Source: JALOLG01 sp963722415
GTDB lineage: Bacteria > Actinomycetota > Acidimicrobiia > Acidimicrobiales > Ilumatobacteraceae
NCBI GenBank assembly: GCA_963722415.1
Contig: CAVRNI010000037.1
Coordinates: 1 to 64,000 of the forward strand
DNA: 64,000 bases
Direction of reading: 5' to 3'
Of this stretch, positions 19,103-28,418 are shown piece by piece. Under the pieces are notes generated by a model that searched no databases, was not told where the DNA came from, and saw only the letters and a program-made list of their open reading frames with translations. The position numbers and the translations under genes are program-made. Within the stretch, counting starts at the first letter, position 1. Every line of letters begins with the position of its first letter.

Positions 19103-20267
19103 CTACCGCATCCGCCGCATGTGGACGCTCTGCACGATCCCGAACAACGCGAAGTACGTGATCAGGCTCGAACCCCCGTACGACACGAACGGCATCGGCA
19201 AGCCGGTGACCGGCATGATGCCGAGCGTCATCCCGACGTTCTGGAACAGCTGCCAGAGCAGCATCGTGAACACGCCGGCGCACAGGTAGGTGCCGAGCAG
19301 GTCGCGTGACAGCGACGCGATTCGCCAGATCCGGGCGAGGGCGATCACGAACAGCATCAGCAACGCCGAACACCCGACCAGACCGAACTGCTCGCCCACC
19401 GCGGCGAAGGGGAAGTCGGCCCACATCACCGGGATGTCGCGACCGTTCGTGAGCGGGCCCTCGAGCCATCCCTTCCCCCACAGACCGCCCGTGCCGACCG
19501 CCCTGACCGCGTTGCGCACCTGGTAGACGGAGTCCTGGAGCTGCGGGTCACTGGTCGAGGGGTCGACGAACACCCGCAGCCGTTCGATCTGGTACTGGTT
19601 GACGAGACGGCTGATGAACGCCGAGGCGACCGTCGACAGCGCGAGCAGGCTGATCAAGCGCGATGTACTTCGGTTTGGCCCCGGCGACGAGCAGCACGCC
19701 CATCGCGATCGAGATCAACACCGACGCCGACCCGAGGTCGGGTTGGAGGATGACGAGCACGGCGGGCGCGCCGACCAACAGCAGCCCGCCGAGGAACCGT
19801 GCGTAGCTGACCTCGTCGCTGCGTTCGTCGGCGAGGTAGGCCGCCAGCACGAGCAACGTCGTGAACTTCGCCATCTCGGCGGGTTGGAAGTTGAACGGAC
19901 CGAAGTCGAACGAGATTCGGTCGCGGCCGTTGATCTGGCCGACGATGAACAGCAGCGACAGGATCACCAGCGTGAGGCCGTAGAAGAACGTCGCCCGCTC
20001 CTTCAGCCACTCGTAGTCGACCGACATGACCGCGAACATCACGACCGCGGCGATGATCCCGAACACGACCTGGCGGGTGACGAACGCGTACGGGTCCTCG
20101 ACGATTCGGGTGCGCGAGGCCGAGAACACGATGAAGCAGCCCGTCACCGTCAACACGGCCTGCGTCAGCAGGAGCACCCAGTCGATGTTGCGGCTCGGGT
20201 CGCCGGGGCTCGAGCGGACGTTGCCCAGACCGCTGTCGGGGCGGCGCTGGAGGAACGTCACACCCAT
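19103..20267 (-). CDS. rodA: Rod shape-determining SEDS glycosyltransferase RodA (frameshifted)
   Basis: RodA polymerises peptidoglycan glycan strands with PBP2 in the elongasome. The N-terminal frame from 20267 holds membrane helices such as VLLLTQAVLTVTGCFIVF and the conserved GPFNFQPAEMAKFTTLLVLA and LVILQPDLGSASVL. After an extra T near 19660 the second frame continues ISLLALSTVASAF, then NAVRAVGTGGLWGKGW and the family signature PVTGLPMPFVSYGGSS. Spliced length is near 388 residues with ten predicted helices. It follows the PBP2 gene by 40 bases. Confidence 0.9.
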
Positions 20268-20307
20268 GCGCGTGGCCCTTCAACCATTTGGCCAACCATG
20301 TGGGCAA

Positions 20308-22500
20308 TCATTCGATGGTGCCGATCCCGCCGAACCGGGCGTTGTAGCACGACCTGTCGGCGAGCTCCAACGAAGGCGCGGCGCGCCTGCTGTTGAGGTC
20401 GAGCGGATCCGACTGGACGACGGGCTCCATGGGCGTCTTCCCCGAGAGCGCGAGGAACGTGCACTTGACCACGGGCGCGGCCGCCTGCGATCCGTAGCCC
20501 GACTTCTCGAGGTAGGCGGTCACGACGTACGGGTTGGCCTCGTCGATGCTGAACCCGGTGAACACCGACGAGTCGTTCCACGGGAAGTTGCCGGCGCCCT
20601 GCGCGGTGCCCGTCTTGCCGGCGATCTGGATCGCGTCGTCCGGGTAGTCATGGAACAGGTTCTCGCCGGTCGTGAAGTGGTAGAAGTCCGACTCGACCCC
20701 CGCGCCCGGCGTGACCACGCGCCGGAGGCCCTCCACGATCGGCAGCCGCACCTCCCCCGGCATCGGGACTTGGCGGATCAGCTCCGCGTCGTCGAAGGAC
20801 TCCCGGATGGTTCCACGGGTGAGATCGACCGAGCCTGGTTCGCCGTCCGGCACGCCCGGGTTCCAGATCGCCCTGACGATCTGCGGCCGGAACACGAAGC
20901 CCTGGTTGGCGATCGTCGCGTAGCCGACCGCAAGCTGCAGCGGCGTCGCCGAGAGGAGGCCCTGTCCGATCGCGAGTTGGACGTTGTCACCGGCGAAGTA
21001 GCCGCGGCCTTCGTCCTCGCTGATGATGCCGAGCTCGGCGTACCGCTTCTTGAGCTCCTTGTCGGGAACCGTGCCGTCGAACTCGAACGGGAGATCGATG
21101 CCGGTGTCGGAGCCGAACCCGAACAGCTTCACCTCGTCCTGCAGCACCGGACCGAAGTTGTTCTCGGCCATGATGTCCTCGCCGATGCGGTAGAAGAACG
21201 AGTCGCTCGAGATGGCGAGGGCATCGACGACGTTGACCGGCCCGTACCTGCACGGACGTTGGGTGCCACTGCAGATGGCGTTCTTGTACACGCACCGCAC
21301 CAGCCCGGCGTCGCATCGACCCTGGTCGACAGTGTGCATGCGGTACTCGCCCACGTCGTTGAACAACTCCCCCGCCGAGATCAAACCGGTGTTGAGGGCG
21401 GCGTAGGCGGTGAACGGCTTGAACGTCGAACCCATGTTGTACCGGCCCTGGACGGCGCGATCGACGAGGATCGACAGATCGGGATCCTCGGTGTCGGGGA
21501 AGATCTGCTTGAACTTCTCGCTCGACAGCCCGGCCTCGAACCAGCGGTTGTCGAACGTCGGATAGCTCGCCAGCGCCTTGACCTGACCGGTGGCGTAGTC
21601 CATCACGACCACCGACCCGGCCGGCGCCTTGTACGGGACGAGGTCGGGCAGCTTCGGATCCATCTTCTCGCGTTCACCGTCGGGCTTGAGCACCTCAGGG
21701 TTCGGGGCGAGCTCATCGCGACGCACCTCGAGCGTCGTCTCGAGTGCCTGCTCGGCGTACTGCTGAAGCGTGAGATCGATCGTGAGTTGGACGTCGAAGC
21801 CGTCGACCGGTGGCACTTCCTCGATCAGACGCACCGGGCGCTCGGCGGCGTCGACCTCGTACACGCGCCTGCCCCACACTCCGTGCAGCACCGACTCCAT
21901 GCTCAGCTCGACACCGAACTGACCCACCCGCTCGCTCAGCACGTAGTCCTTGGCGAGGTACTCGTCCTTCTGTTCCTTGGTGATCGCGCCCATGTAGCCG
22001 ACGACGTGCGCGGCATGCGGCGCGTACGGGTACACGCGCGCCCACTCCTTGAGCACCGACACGCCCGGGAAGTCCTCGATGCGCTCGAGCAGCGACAGCG
22101 CGACCTCCTCACTGACGTCGCGAGCGACGGGCATCGGGAGGAAGGGGCTGTCGATCTTGGCGTCGTAGCGCGCCTGCATCTCCTCGATCGGCACGCCGAC
22201 CCAGCCCGACAAGCGCCGGAAGATCTCCTCCCGGTCGGCGCGCTTGCGAAGCAGTTGCCAGTCGACGCCGACGGTGAGGATGCGCTTGTTGCCGGCCAGG
22301 ATCCGGCCCTGGGCGTCGAAGATCCGGCCGCGCTCGGGGAGCAGCGGCACGGTACGTGTCTTCGCTTCGGTGGTCCTGGCCTGCAGCTCCTCGGCACGGA
22401 CGGTCTGCAGGAACCACAGTCGCACGCCGATCAGGCTGAACAACATGACGCCGACGATGGCCAGGATGCCGAGACGCGCGGCGCGTTTGTCAACAGCCAT
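20308..22500 (-). CDS. mrdA: Penicillin-binding protein 2 (class B transpeptidase)
   Basis: This 730-residue elongasome transpeptidase has a short cytoplasmic tail, one membrane helix (residues about 10-30), a dimerisation region with PERGRIFDAQGRILAGNKR, and the transpeptidase domain. Catalytic motifs are STFK at 358-361 (Ser358 nucleophile), SSD at 431-433 in the SxN position, and KTG at 629-631. Between the first two motifs four cysteines sit at 396, 403, 410 and 417, an even C-x6-C spacing; two more are at 680 and 718. Longer than the Escherichia protein (about 630). It lies between mreD and rodA, the normal partners. Confidence 0.92.
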   Translation of the reverse strand: MAVDKRAARLGILAIVGVMLFSLIGVRLWFLQTVRAEELQARTTEAKTRTVPLLPERGRIFDAQGRILAGNKRILTVGVDWQLLRKRADREEIFRRLSGWVGVPIEEMQARYDAKIDSPFLPMPVARDVSEEVALSLLERIEDFPGVSVLKEWARVYPYAPHAAHVVGYMGAITKEQKDEYLAKDYVLSERVGQFGVELSMESVLHGVWGRRVYEVDAAERPVRLIEEVPPVDGFDVQLTIDLTLQQYAEQALETTLEVRRDELAPNPEVLKPDGEREKMDPKLPDLVPYKAPAGSVVVMDYATGQVKALASYPTFDNRWFEAGLSSEKFKQIFPDTEDPDLSILVDRAVQGRYNMGSTFKPFTAYAALNTGLISAGELFNDVGEYRMHTVDQGRCDAGLVRCVYKNAICSGTQRPCRYGPVNVVDALAISSDSFFYRIGEDIMAENNFGPVLQDEVKLFGFGSDTGIDLPFEFDGTVPDKELKKRYAELGIISEDEGRGYFAGDNVQLAIGQGLLSATPLQLAVGYATIANQGFVFRPQIVRAIWNPGVPDGEPGSVDLTRGTIRESFDDAELIRQVPMPGEVRLPIVEGLRRVVTPGAGVESDFYHFTTGENLFHDYPDDAIQIAGKTGTAQGAGNFPWNDSSVFTGFSIDEANPYVVTAYLEKSGYGSQAAAPVVKCTFLALSGKTPMEPVVQSDPLDLNSRRAAPSLELADRSCYNARFGGIGTIE

Positions 22501-22560
22501 GGGCCCAGTCTGGCAAGCCGGCGCCGAAAGAAGCGCGCGCCCCGGTCTCGCGGCGCCTGT

Positions 22561-23088
22561 TCATTCGGCCGGCGCCTTCCACTCGGTCGTCCCCATGCGC
22601 AGGCACCAGCGGCTGACGGGAACGAGGACCGGGCTGGCGACCGCGGCCGCGAAGGCGACGAGCGGCACGATCACGTAGAGACGGCTGCTGTACACGTTGG
22701 CGTCACCGATGAAGCTCCGCACGATCGGTACGCACAGCTCACCGACGGCGGCGCCAACGGCGACGAAGGCCGCCGCCAGCCACCATTGACGCTCGACGTT
22801 GATGAGCGACACGTACCCGGCCACGTAGCCGGCGAGGCCCATCGTGATCGACGATGACCCGAGCGGCCCGCCCGTGCCGAGGTCGTACAGCAGCCCGAGG
22901 ATGAAACCAGCCGTCGCGCCTCGTTCCGAGCCACCCGCCGCGCCCGCCGCGGCGGCGAAGGCGAGCATCACCTGCAGGGAGACACCAGCCGGGCGCATGT
23001 CGGCGAACAGCGTGTTCTGCAGCGCGAGCAACATCATCCCGACGGCGATGACCCGGACCACCGAGCTGCGGAGGAGGGCGACGATCAT
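22561..23088 (-). CDS. mreD: Rod shape-determining protein MreD
   Basis: MreD is an integral membrane part of the elongasome. The 175 residues contain five to six hydrophobic segments, including VIAVGMMLLALQNTLFA, AGFILGLLYDLGTGGPLG and LYVIVPLVAFAAAVASPVLV. The GLLYDLGTGGPLG stretch fits the conserved MreD motif. The ATG overlaps the mreC stop by 4 nt (ATGA), so the two are coupled. The family is poorly conserved, so the call rests partly on position between mreC and mrdA. Confidence 0.88.
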   Translation of the reverse strand: MIVALLRSSVVRVIAVGMMLLALQNTLFADMRPAGVSLQVMLAFAAAAGAAGGSERGATAGFILGLLYDLGTGGPLGSSSITMGLAGYVAGYVSLINVERQWWLAAAFVAVGAAVGELCVPIVRSFIGDANVYSSRLYVIVPLVAFAAAVASPVLVPVSRWCLRMGTTEWKAPAE

Positions 23089-24179
23089 TCGCCGCGCTCC
23101 GCGATCGGCTTGTAGAGGACCACCCGAACGAACTGGAGCCGGTCGAGTTGGGCGAGCAGCTCGACCTCGAGCTCGACGCCACCCGTGCTCGACCCGGGGA
23201 TCTCGTTGACGACGATGCCGACCGGGATGTCGGGCGGCGCCAAGCTTGCGCGGCCGCCAGTGGTGTAGACCGCGTCGCCGGGTTCGATCTCACCGAAGAA
23301 GGCGCTCTCGTCGATGAACTCGACCCGTGGCAACCGATCGGGACCGCGGCCGCGCAGCCCACCGGTGTCGCGCTTGGGAGGGACGAGTGTCGTCGACGTG
23401 GTGGTGGTGCCGAACACGAACTCGTCATCGAGGCTGTTCGTCGGTCCGGACGTGTCCGGCTCGCTCGTGTCGGTCGCGCCGGTCGTGGTCGTCTGGTCGT
23501 CCGGCAGCGTCGTGGAGGTCGTCGACGTCGTGCTCGTCGTCGACGAGGTGGTCGTCACGTCGTCGACGGGGATCCCGCTGGGCACCGTGTCCTCCACGGT
23601 GGTGGACGGCGCGGGGTTCTCCTCCGAGAGCACCTTCACCGGCACGGTGTACCGCGGGTCGGTCACCAGCATGACGAGGCTGGTGGTCTGAAAGACCTGA
23701 TGCACCTTGCCGACGAGACCGGCCTCGTTCACGACGGCCATGCCGACCGCGACCTGCTGGTCGCTGCCGACATCGATCTCGATCAGCTGGTCGAGGTTGC
23801 TCGGCGCTTGGCCGATCACCTGGGCGGTCGCGGTCGGGAGGTTGGCGATCGACTCCAGATCGTTGAGCGCCAGGAGCTGCTGGTTCTCGACGATCACGTT
23901 GCGGGCCGCGATCTCGGCGCCCACCTGCTGGTCGACGCGCTGTTGGAGCCGCTGGTTCTCCTCGATCAGGTCGTCGTACTCGGTGACGCCGCGCCACGCG
24001 TCACGCACCGGGTTCGTGACCACGCGGGCGGCCGATTCCATCGGCGAGAGCGCGCCGTCGAACAGGATGCGCGCGCGGTCGAACATGGCGTTTCCGCGGA
24101 GATCGATCGTGAGCAGCAGGATCGACGTCAGCAGCAGGAGCAGGATGACACGACGACGTCCGACCGAGTAAACAGCCAA
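23085..24179 (-). CDS. mreC: Cell shape protein MreC with a Thr/Ser-rich insertion
   Basis: MreC is a single-pass membrane scaffold that activates PBP2-RodA. There is one N-terminal helix (residues 11-27), a coiled coil (about 66-105: EENQRLQQRVDQQVG), and the beta-barrel domain (TAQVIGQAPSNLDQLIEIDV, GLVGKVHQVFQTTSLVMLVT). Residues about 187-280 are an unusual low-complexity insert, rich in Thr, Ser, Asp and Pro (TTTSSTTSTTSTTSTTLP), before the barrel resumes at VEFIDESAFFGEIEPGDAVY. Total 364 residues. mreB ends 15 bases upstream, mreD starts inside its stop. Confidence 0.9.
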   Translation of the reverse strand: MAVYSVGRRRVILLLLLTSILLLTIDLRGNAMFDRARILFDGALSPMESAARVVTNPVRDAWRGVTEYDDLIEENQRLQQRVDQQVGAEIAARNVIVENQQLLALNDLESIANLPTATAQVIGQAPSNLDQLIEIDVGSDQQVAVGMAVVNEAGLVGKVHQVFQTTSLVMLVTDPRYTVPVKVLSEENPAPSTTVEDTVPSGIPVDDVTTTSSTTSTTSTTSTTLPDDQTTTTGATDTSEPDTSGPTNSLDDEFVFGTTTTSTTLVPPKRDTGGLRGRGPDRLPRVEFIDESAFFGEIEPGDAVYTTGGRASLAPPDIPVGIVVNEIPGSSTGGVELEVELLAQLDRLQFVRVVLYKPIAERGE

Positions 24180-24194
24180 GGCGTGCGCCCGGGG

Positions 24195-25229
24195 TTAGTC
24201 GTCGCCACCGAGCGACATCAGCCCCCGCATCGCGTCGATGTTCTCCAGCGCCCGTCCCGAGCCGACCACGACGCTGTACAGCGGCTCGTGAGCGATGCGG
24301 ATCGGCATCCCCGTCTCGTGGGCGAGGCGTTCGTCGAGGCCCCCGAGCAGCGCGCCACCACCGGTGACGGTGATCCCGTCCTCCATGATGTCGGCAGCCA
24401 ACTCGGGTGGGGTCTTGTCGAGTGTGGTCTTCACCGCGTCGACGATCGCGGCAACCGGCTCGGCGAGCGCCTCACGGACGTGCTCGGTGGTGAGCTGGAT
24501 CGTGCGCGGCAGGCCGCTCACGAGGTCGCGGCCGCGGATGTCGGCGGTGAGCTCCTCCTCCATGGGCCATGCGGACCCCATCTGGATCTTGATCTCCTCG
24601 GCCGTCCGATCACCGATCGCGAGCGAGAACTCCTTCTTGACGTACTGCAGGATCGCGTCGTCGAGCTCGTCGCCGGCGACGCGGACCGACTGCGACGTGA
24701 CGATGCCACCGAGCGAGATCACGGCGACCTCGGTGGTGCCGCCGCCGATGTCGACGACCATGTTGCCGCTCGGTTCGTGCACGGGGAGGTCGGCGCCGAT
24801 CGCCGCTGCCATCGGCTCTTCGATGATGTGAACGGGCTTGCGGGCGCCGGCGTACTCGGCCGCATCCTGCACCGCGCGCTGCTCGACACCGGTGATGCCG
24901 GACGGCACGCAGATGACCATGCGCGGCTTCGACCACTTGCTGGCGTGCACCTTCTGGATGAAGTAGCGCAGCATCTTCTCGCAGACCTCGAAGTCGGCGA
25001 TGACGCCATCCTTCAGGGGACGGATGGCTTTGATGTGGTTCGGCGTGCGGCCCATCATCCGCTTGGCCTCGAGTCCGACCGCGACCGGCCGGCCGTCGTT
25101 GACGTTGATGGCCACCACTGAAGGCTCGTCGAGCACGATCCCCAGGCCCCGCGCGTAGATCAGGGTGTTGGCCGTACCCAGATCAATGGCGAGGTCGCGC
25201 CCGAGGCTCAGTGGATTGTTACGTGCCAT
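24195..25229 (-). CDS. mreB: Rod shape-determining actin homologue MreB
   Basis: This 344-residue cytoplasmic actin-like filament protein organises lateral wall synthesis. The start MARNNPLSLGRDLAIDLGTA contains the phosphate-1 loop; phosphate 2 is VVDIGGGTTEVAVISLGG and the adenosine motif ITVTGGGALLGGLD. IIEEPMAAAIGADLPV is also typical. The frame stays open upstream to 25604, but the residues there belong to an ndk shadow, so the ATG at 25229 is chosen. ndk ends 10 bases upstream and mreC begins 15 bases downstream, one operon. Confidence 0.96.
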   Translation of the reverse strand: MARNNPLSLGRDLAIDLGTANTLIYARGLGIVLDEPSVVAINVNDGRPVAVGLEAKRMMGRTPNHIKAIRPLKDGVIADFEVCEKMLRYFIQKVHASKWSKPRMVICVPSGITGVEQRAVQDAAEYAGARKPVHIIEEPMAAAIGADLPVHEPSGNMVVDIGGGTTEVAVISLGGIVTSQSVRVAGDELDDAILQYVKKEFSLAIGDRTAEEIKIQMGSAWPMEEELTADIRGRDLVSGLPRTIQLTTEHVREALAEPVAAIVDAVKTTLDKTPPELAADIMEDGITVTGGGALLGGLDERLAHETGMPIRIAHEPLYSVVVGSGRALENIDAMRGLMSLGGDD

Positions 25230-25239
25230 CGCGCGAATG

Positions 25240-25650
25240 CTACAGATCGGGGAAGAAGATGCTGGTCTCGCGCGTCGCGCTCGCGAGCGAGTCACTGGCG
25301 TGCACGAGGTTCTCGGTGAACAGGATGCCGAGATCGCCACGGATGGTTCCGGGGTCCGCCTTGCGGGGATTCGTCGCGCCGACCAACGTGCGCACGACCT
25401 CCCAGGTGTCCTCCGGGCCTTCGAGCACCATGGCCACGACCGGTCCGCGGCCCATGAACGCCACGAGATCGTCGTAGAAACCCTTCCCGACGTGCTCTTC
25501 GTAGTGGCGCGCGAGGGTGTCGGTGTCGAGGGTGCGCAGGTCCATGGCGACGATCCGCAGGCCCTTGAGCTCGAACCGCTGGACGATCTGGCCGACGAGG
25601 CCACGCTCGACGGCGTCGGGCTTCAGCAGGACGAGGGTGCGATCAGACAT
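25240..25650 (-). CDS. ndk: Nucleoside diphosphate kinase
   Basis: Ndk transfers the gamma phosphate between NTPs and NDPs through a phosphohistidine. The start MSDRTLVLLKPDAVERGLVG and the active-site segment NLVHASDSLASA, with the catalytic His, are standard. GDLGILFTENLVHASDS fits the consensus except that the usual RN before it is replaced. The 136-residue length is normal. The ATG at 25650 is preferred to an in-frame start four codons upstream. It sits between folC and mreB, the usual order in this lineage. Confidence 0.95.
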   Translation of the reverse strand: MSDRTLVLLKPDAVERGLVGQIVQRFELKGLRIVAMDLRTLDTDTLARHYEEHVGKGFYDDLVAFMGRGPVVAMVLEGPEDTWEVVRTLVGATNPRKADPGTIRGDLGILFTENLVHASDSLASATRETSIFFPDL

Positions 25651-25755
25651 GCCCGGCGACACTACCGGCGGCCGTCGCCATTCGGGGGGCGGTGAACGGG
25701 GGTTTGCGGGGTGCTCGTTGTCACTGCCCGGGTCGCCGCCCGGCCACCCAGCCCG

Positions 25756-27045
25756 TCATCCAGCGAGTCGCCGGAGCGCCGATCGTGCGTCGCCGACCAG
25801 GTAGAGCGAGCCGGTCGCAAGGATCGCGTCGTCGATGTCGGCAGTCCGCAGTGCCAGCGAGCACGCCCGTTCGACGGTGTCGGCGGTGAGGACCGAGTCG
25901 CATCCCAACTCCCTCGCGGCGCGGGCGACATCGCCCACATCGACACCGCGCGGCGAAGGGGCGGTGCACGCGATCACCACGTCGAACTCGTCGGCACGCA
26001 GCGCGGCGAGCATCGCAGCCGGATCGCGAAGCGTGCCGATGACGAGGATCCGCCGACCCTCGGGTTGGAAGTCGTCGAAGAACACCTGCGCGCAGCTGTC
26101 GGCGCCCGCTGGATTGTGGGCTCCGTCGACGATGACGAGCGGTTGCGCGCCGATCACCTCGAAGCGACCTGGAACGGAGACGTTGGCGAACGCCTCTTCG
26201 ACCACGTCGGTCGCGAGTGGGTTGGCGAAGAACGTCTCGACCGCGGTGAGCGCCACGGCCGCGTTGTCGCCCTGGTGCCTGCCGTGCAACGGGAGGTAGA
26301 GATCGGGGTAGATGGTCGTCGGGGTGCGCAGCTCGAGGAGGCGTCCACCGACGGCGAGCGAGTTGTCGAGCGTCTCGAAGTGGTCGCCGCGTGCGAACAA
26401 CGACGCCGCGCCCGCCCGCTCGAAGATGTCGACCAACTCGGGCCGGGTCTCGCCGATCACGGCCGCGCTGGTGGGCTTGATGATGCCCGCCTTCTCCGTC
26501 GCGATGTCGGCGAGGGTCGGGCCGGCGAACTCGGTGTGGTCCATGCCGATGTTGGTGACGACCGCGACCTGCGCCTCGACCACGTTCGTCGCGTCCCACC
26601 GGCCGAGCAGACCGACCTCGACGACGGCGACGTCGACGGCGATGTCGGCGAACCATCGGAACGCGGCGGCCGTCACCGTCTCGAAGTAGGTCGGGCGGAC
26701 GCCGGTCAACGCTTCGAGATCTGCGATCGCCGCCACCTGTTCGGCGAAGTCGTCGTCACCGATCGGCTCACCGTTGCGCGAGAGACGCTCGTTCACACGT
26801 TCGAGATGGGGGCTGGTGTACGTGCCGACCGTCAGCCCGTGTGCCATCAGGAGGCGCGTGATGATCTGCGCCGTCGACCCTTTGCCGTTGGTGCCGGTGA
26901 CGTGGATCACGGGACAGGCGTGCTGCGGATCGCCCATCGCCGCGGTGAGCCGCGTGATCGGCTCGAGGCTCGGCGACGTGATCCGGCCGGTCTTCTCGTA
27001 CGACGCGTGGTCGTCGAGGTACGCGAGCGCGTCGGCGTAGAGCAT
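25756..27045 (-). CDS. folC: Folylpolyglutamate synthase / dihydrofolate synthase
   Basis: FolC adds glutamate to folates and, in many bacteria, makes dihydrofolate. The 429-residue protein has the Mur-ligase P-loop VTGTNGKGSTAQII, the YTSPHLERVNERL motif, VVEVGLLGRWDATNVV, NIGMDHTEFAGPTL with the EKAGIIKP lysine, and the C-terminal IVDGAHNPAGADSC. Inserted between clpX (27 bases upstream) and ndk (105 bases downstream), the usual actinobacterial arrangement apart from a missing valS. Confidence 0.94.
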   Translation of the reverse strand: MLYADALAYLDDHASYEKTGRITSPSLEPITRLTAAMGDPQHACPVIHVTGTNGKGSTAQIITRLLMAHGLTVGTYTSPHLERVNERLSRNGEPIGDDDFAEQVAAIADLEALTGVRPTYFETVTAAAFRWFADIAVDVAVVEVGLLGRWDATNVVEAQVAVVTNIGMDHTEFAGPTLADIATEKAGIIKPTSAAVIGETRPELVDIFERAGAASLFARGDHFETLDNSLAVGGRLLELRTPTTIYPDLYLPLHGRHQGDNAAVALTAVETFFANPLATDVVEEAFANVSVPGRFEVIGAQPLVIVDGAHNPAGADSCAQVFFDDFQPEGRRILVIGTLRDPAAMLAALRADEFDVVIACTAPSPRGVDVGDVARAARELGCDSVLTADTVERACSLALRTADIDDAILATGSLYLVGDARSALRRLAG

Positions 27046-27071
27046 CGTCGTGGACCCGCGGCCCCGATCGT

Positions 27072-28355
27072 TCAGGAGGCGGCCCGACGAGGCCGCGTCG
27101 CCCGGCCCGTCTCGCGCGGTACGAGCGTGGGGTTCACCTTCTCCCGTACGGCCTTCTCGTCGATGAGCACGCGGCCGACGTCGGTGCGGCCGGGAAGCTC
27201 GTACATCGTGTTGAGCAGCACCTCTTCGAGGATCGCGCGCAGCCCACGTGCGCCGGTACCGCGCAAGAGCGCCTGTTCGGCGACGGCCACCAGCCCGTCA
27301 GGGCTGAACTCGAGCTCGACGTCTTCGAACTCGAACACCTTCTGGTACTGCTTGACGAGCGCGTTCTTCGGCTCGGTGAGGATCCGCACGAGCGAGTCGA
27401 GGTCGAGGCTGCGGACCGCACCGACCATCGGCAGACGGCCGATGAACTCGGGGATCATCCCGAACTTGACGAGGTCCTCCGGCAACACCTGTGCGAACAA
27501 CTCGCCCGGGTCGCGCTCGCTCTTCGACCGCACCACACCGTGGAACCCGACGCCCTTGTGGCCGATGCGGCTCTCGATGATCGGTTCGAGGCCGGCGAAC
27601 GCGCCCCCGAGGATGAACAGCACGTTGGTGGTGTCGATCTGGATGAACTCCTGGTGCGGGTGCTTGCGCCCGCCCTGGGGCGGCACCGACGCCTGGGTGC
27701 CCTCGAGGATCTTGAGCAACGCCTGTTGAACGCCCTCGCCGGACACGTCGCGCGTGATCGACGGGTTCTCGCTCTTGCGGGCGATCTTGTCGATCTCGTC
27801 GATGTAGACGATGCCGGTCTCGGCCCGCTTGACGTCGAAGTCGGCGGCCTGGATCAGCTTCAGCAGGATGTTCTCGACGTCCTCACCGACGTAGCCGGCC
27901 TCGGTGAGCGCGGTCGCGTCGGCGACCGCGAACGGAACGTTCAGCATCCGGGCGAGCGTCTGCGCGAGGTGGGTCTTGCCGCAGCCCGTCGGTCCGAGCA
28001 GCAGGATGTTCGACTTGGTCAGCTCGATGTCGTCGCGCCGTCCGAGGCCGGACGTCTGCTGATACTGGATCCGCTTGTAGTGGTTGTAGACCGCGACCGA
28101 CAGGATCTTCTTCGCCTGCTCCTGACCGACGACGTAGTCGTCGAGGAACGAGCAGATGTCGCGGGGGTTGGGGAGGTTGTCGAACGTCAGCTCACTCGTC
28201 TCGGTGAGCTCCTCTTCGATGATCTCGTTGCAGAGGTCGATGCACTCGTCGCAGATGTACACGCCGGGACCGGCGATGAGCTTCTTGACCTGCTTCTGGG
28301 ACTTGCCGCAGAAGGAGCACTTCAGCAGCTCGCCAGTGTCACCGAACTTGGCCAC
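27072..28355 (-). CDS. clpX: ATP-dependent Clp protease ATPase subunit ClpX
   Basis: ClpX is the AAA+ unfoldase that feeds ClpP. The N-terminal C4 zinc domain has Cys13, Cys16, Cys35 and Cys38. Walker A is LLGPTGCGKTHL, Walker B VYIDEIDKIARKS, and the ClpP-contact loop and sensor regions follow (LFILGGAFAGLEPII, GRLPMVGAV). Length 427 is normal. The GTG start at 28355 has an extended purine-rich ribosome-binding site (GAGAGGAGGAG at 28363-28375). clpP lies 63 bases upstream and tig before that. Confidence 0.96.
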   Translation of the reverse strand: MAKFGDTGELLKCSFCGKSQKQVKKLIAGPGVYICDECIDLCNEIIEEELTETSELTFDNLPNPRDICSFLDDYVVGQEQAKKILSVAVYNHYKRIQYQQTSGLGRRDDIELTKSNILLLGPTGCGKTHLAQTLARMLNVPFAVADATALTEAGYVGEDVENILLKLIQAADFDVKRAETGIVYIDEIDKIARKSENPSITRDVSGEGVQQALLKILEGTQASVPPQGGRKHPHQEFIQIDTTNVLFILGGAFAGLEPIIESRIGHKGVGFHGVVRSKSERDPGELFAQVLPEDLVKFGMIPEFIGRLPMVGAVRSLDLDSLVRILTEPKNALVKQYQKVFEFEDVELEFSPDGLVAVAEQALLRGTGARGLRAILEEVLLNTMYELPGRTDVGRVLIDEKAVREKVNPTLVPRETGRATRPRRAAS

Positions 28356-28418
28356 GGGTGCTCTCCTCCTCTCTCAAGTCCAGGTGTCAGAAGTGATGTT
28401 CGAACGTGTCGTCGACCC

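Noticed and set aside
20026..22857. A 943-codon open frame on the plus strand
   Set aside because: It lies antisense to rodA, mrdA and mreD. All recognisable motifs are on the minus strand.
23500..23600. Repetitive GTCGTCGACG-like stretch as a CRISPR or satellite repeat
   Set aside because: The repetition is the codon run for Thr/Ser in MreC; there are no spacers or fixed repeat units.
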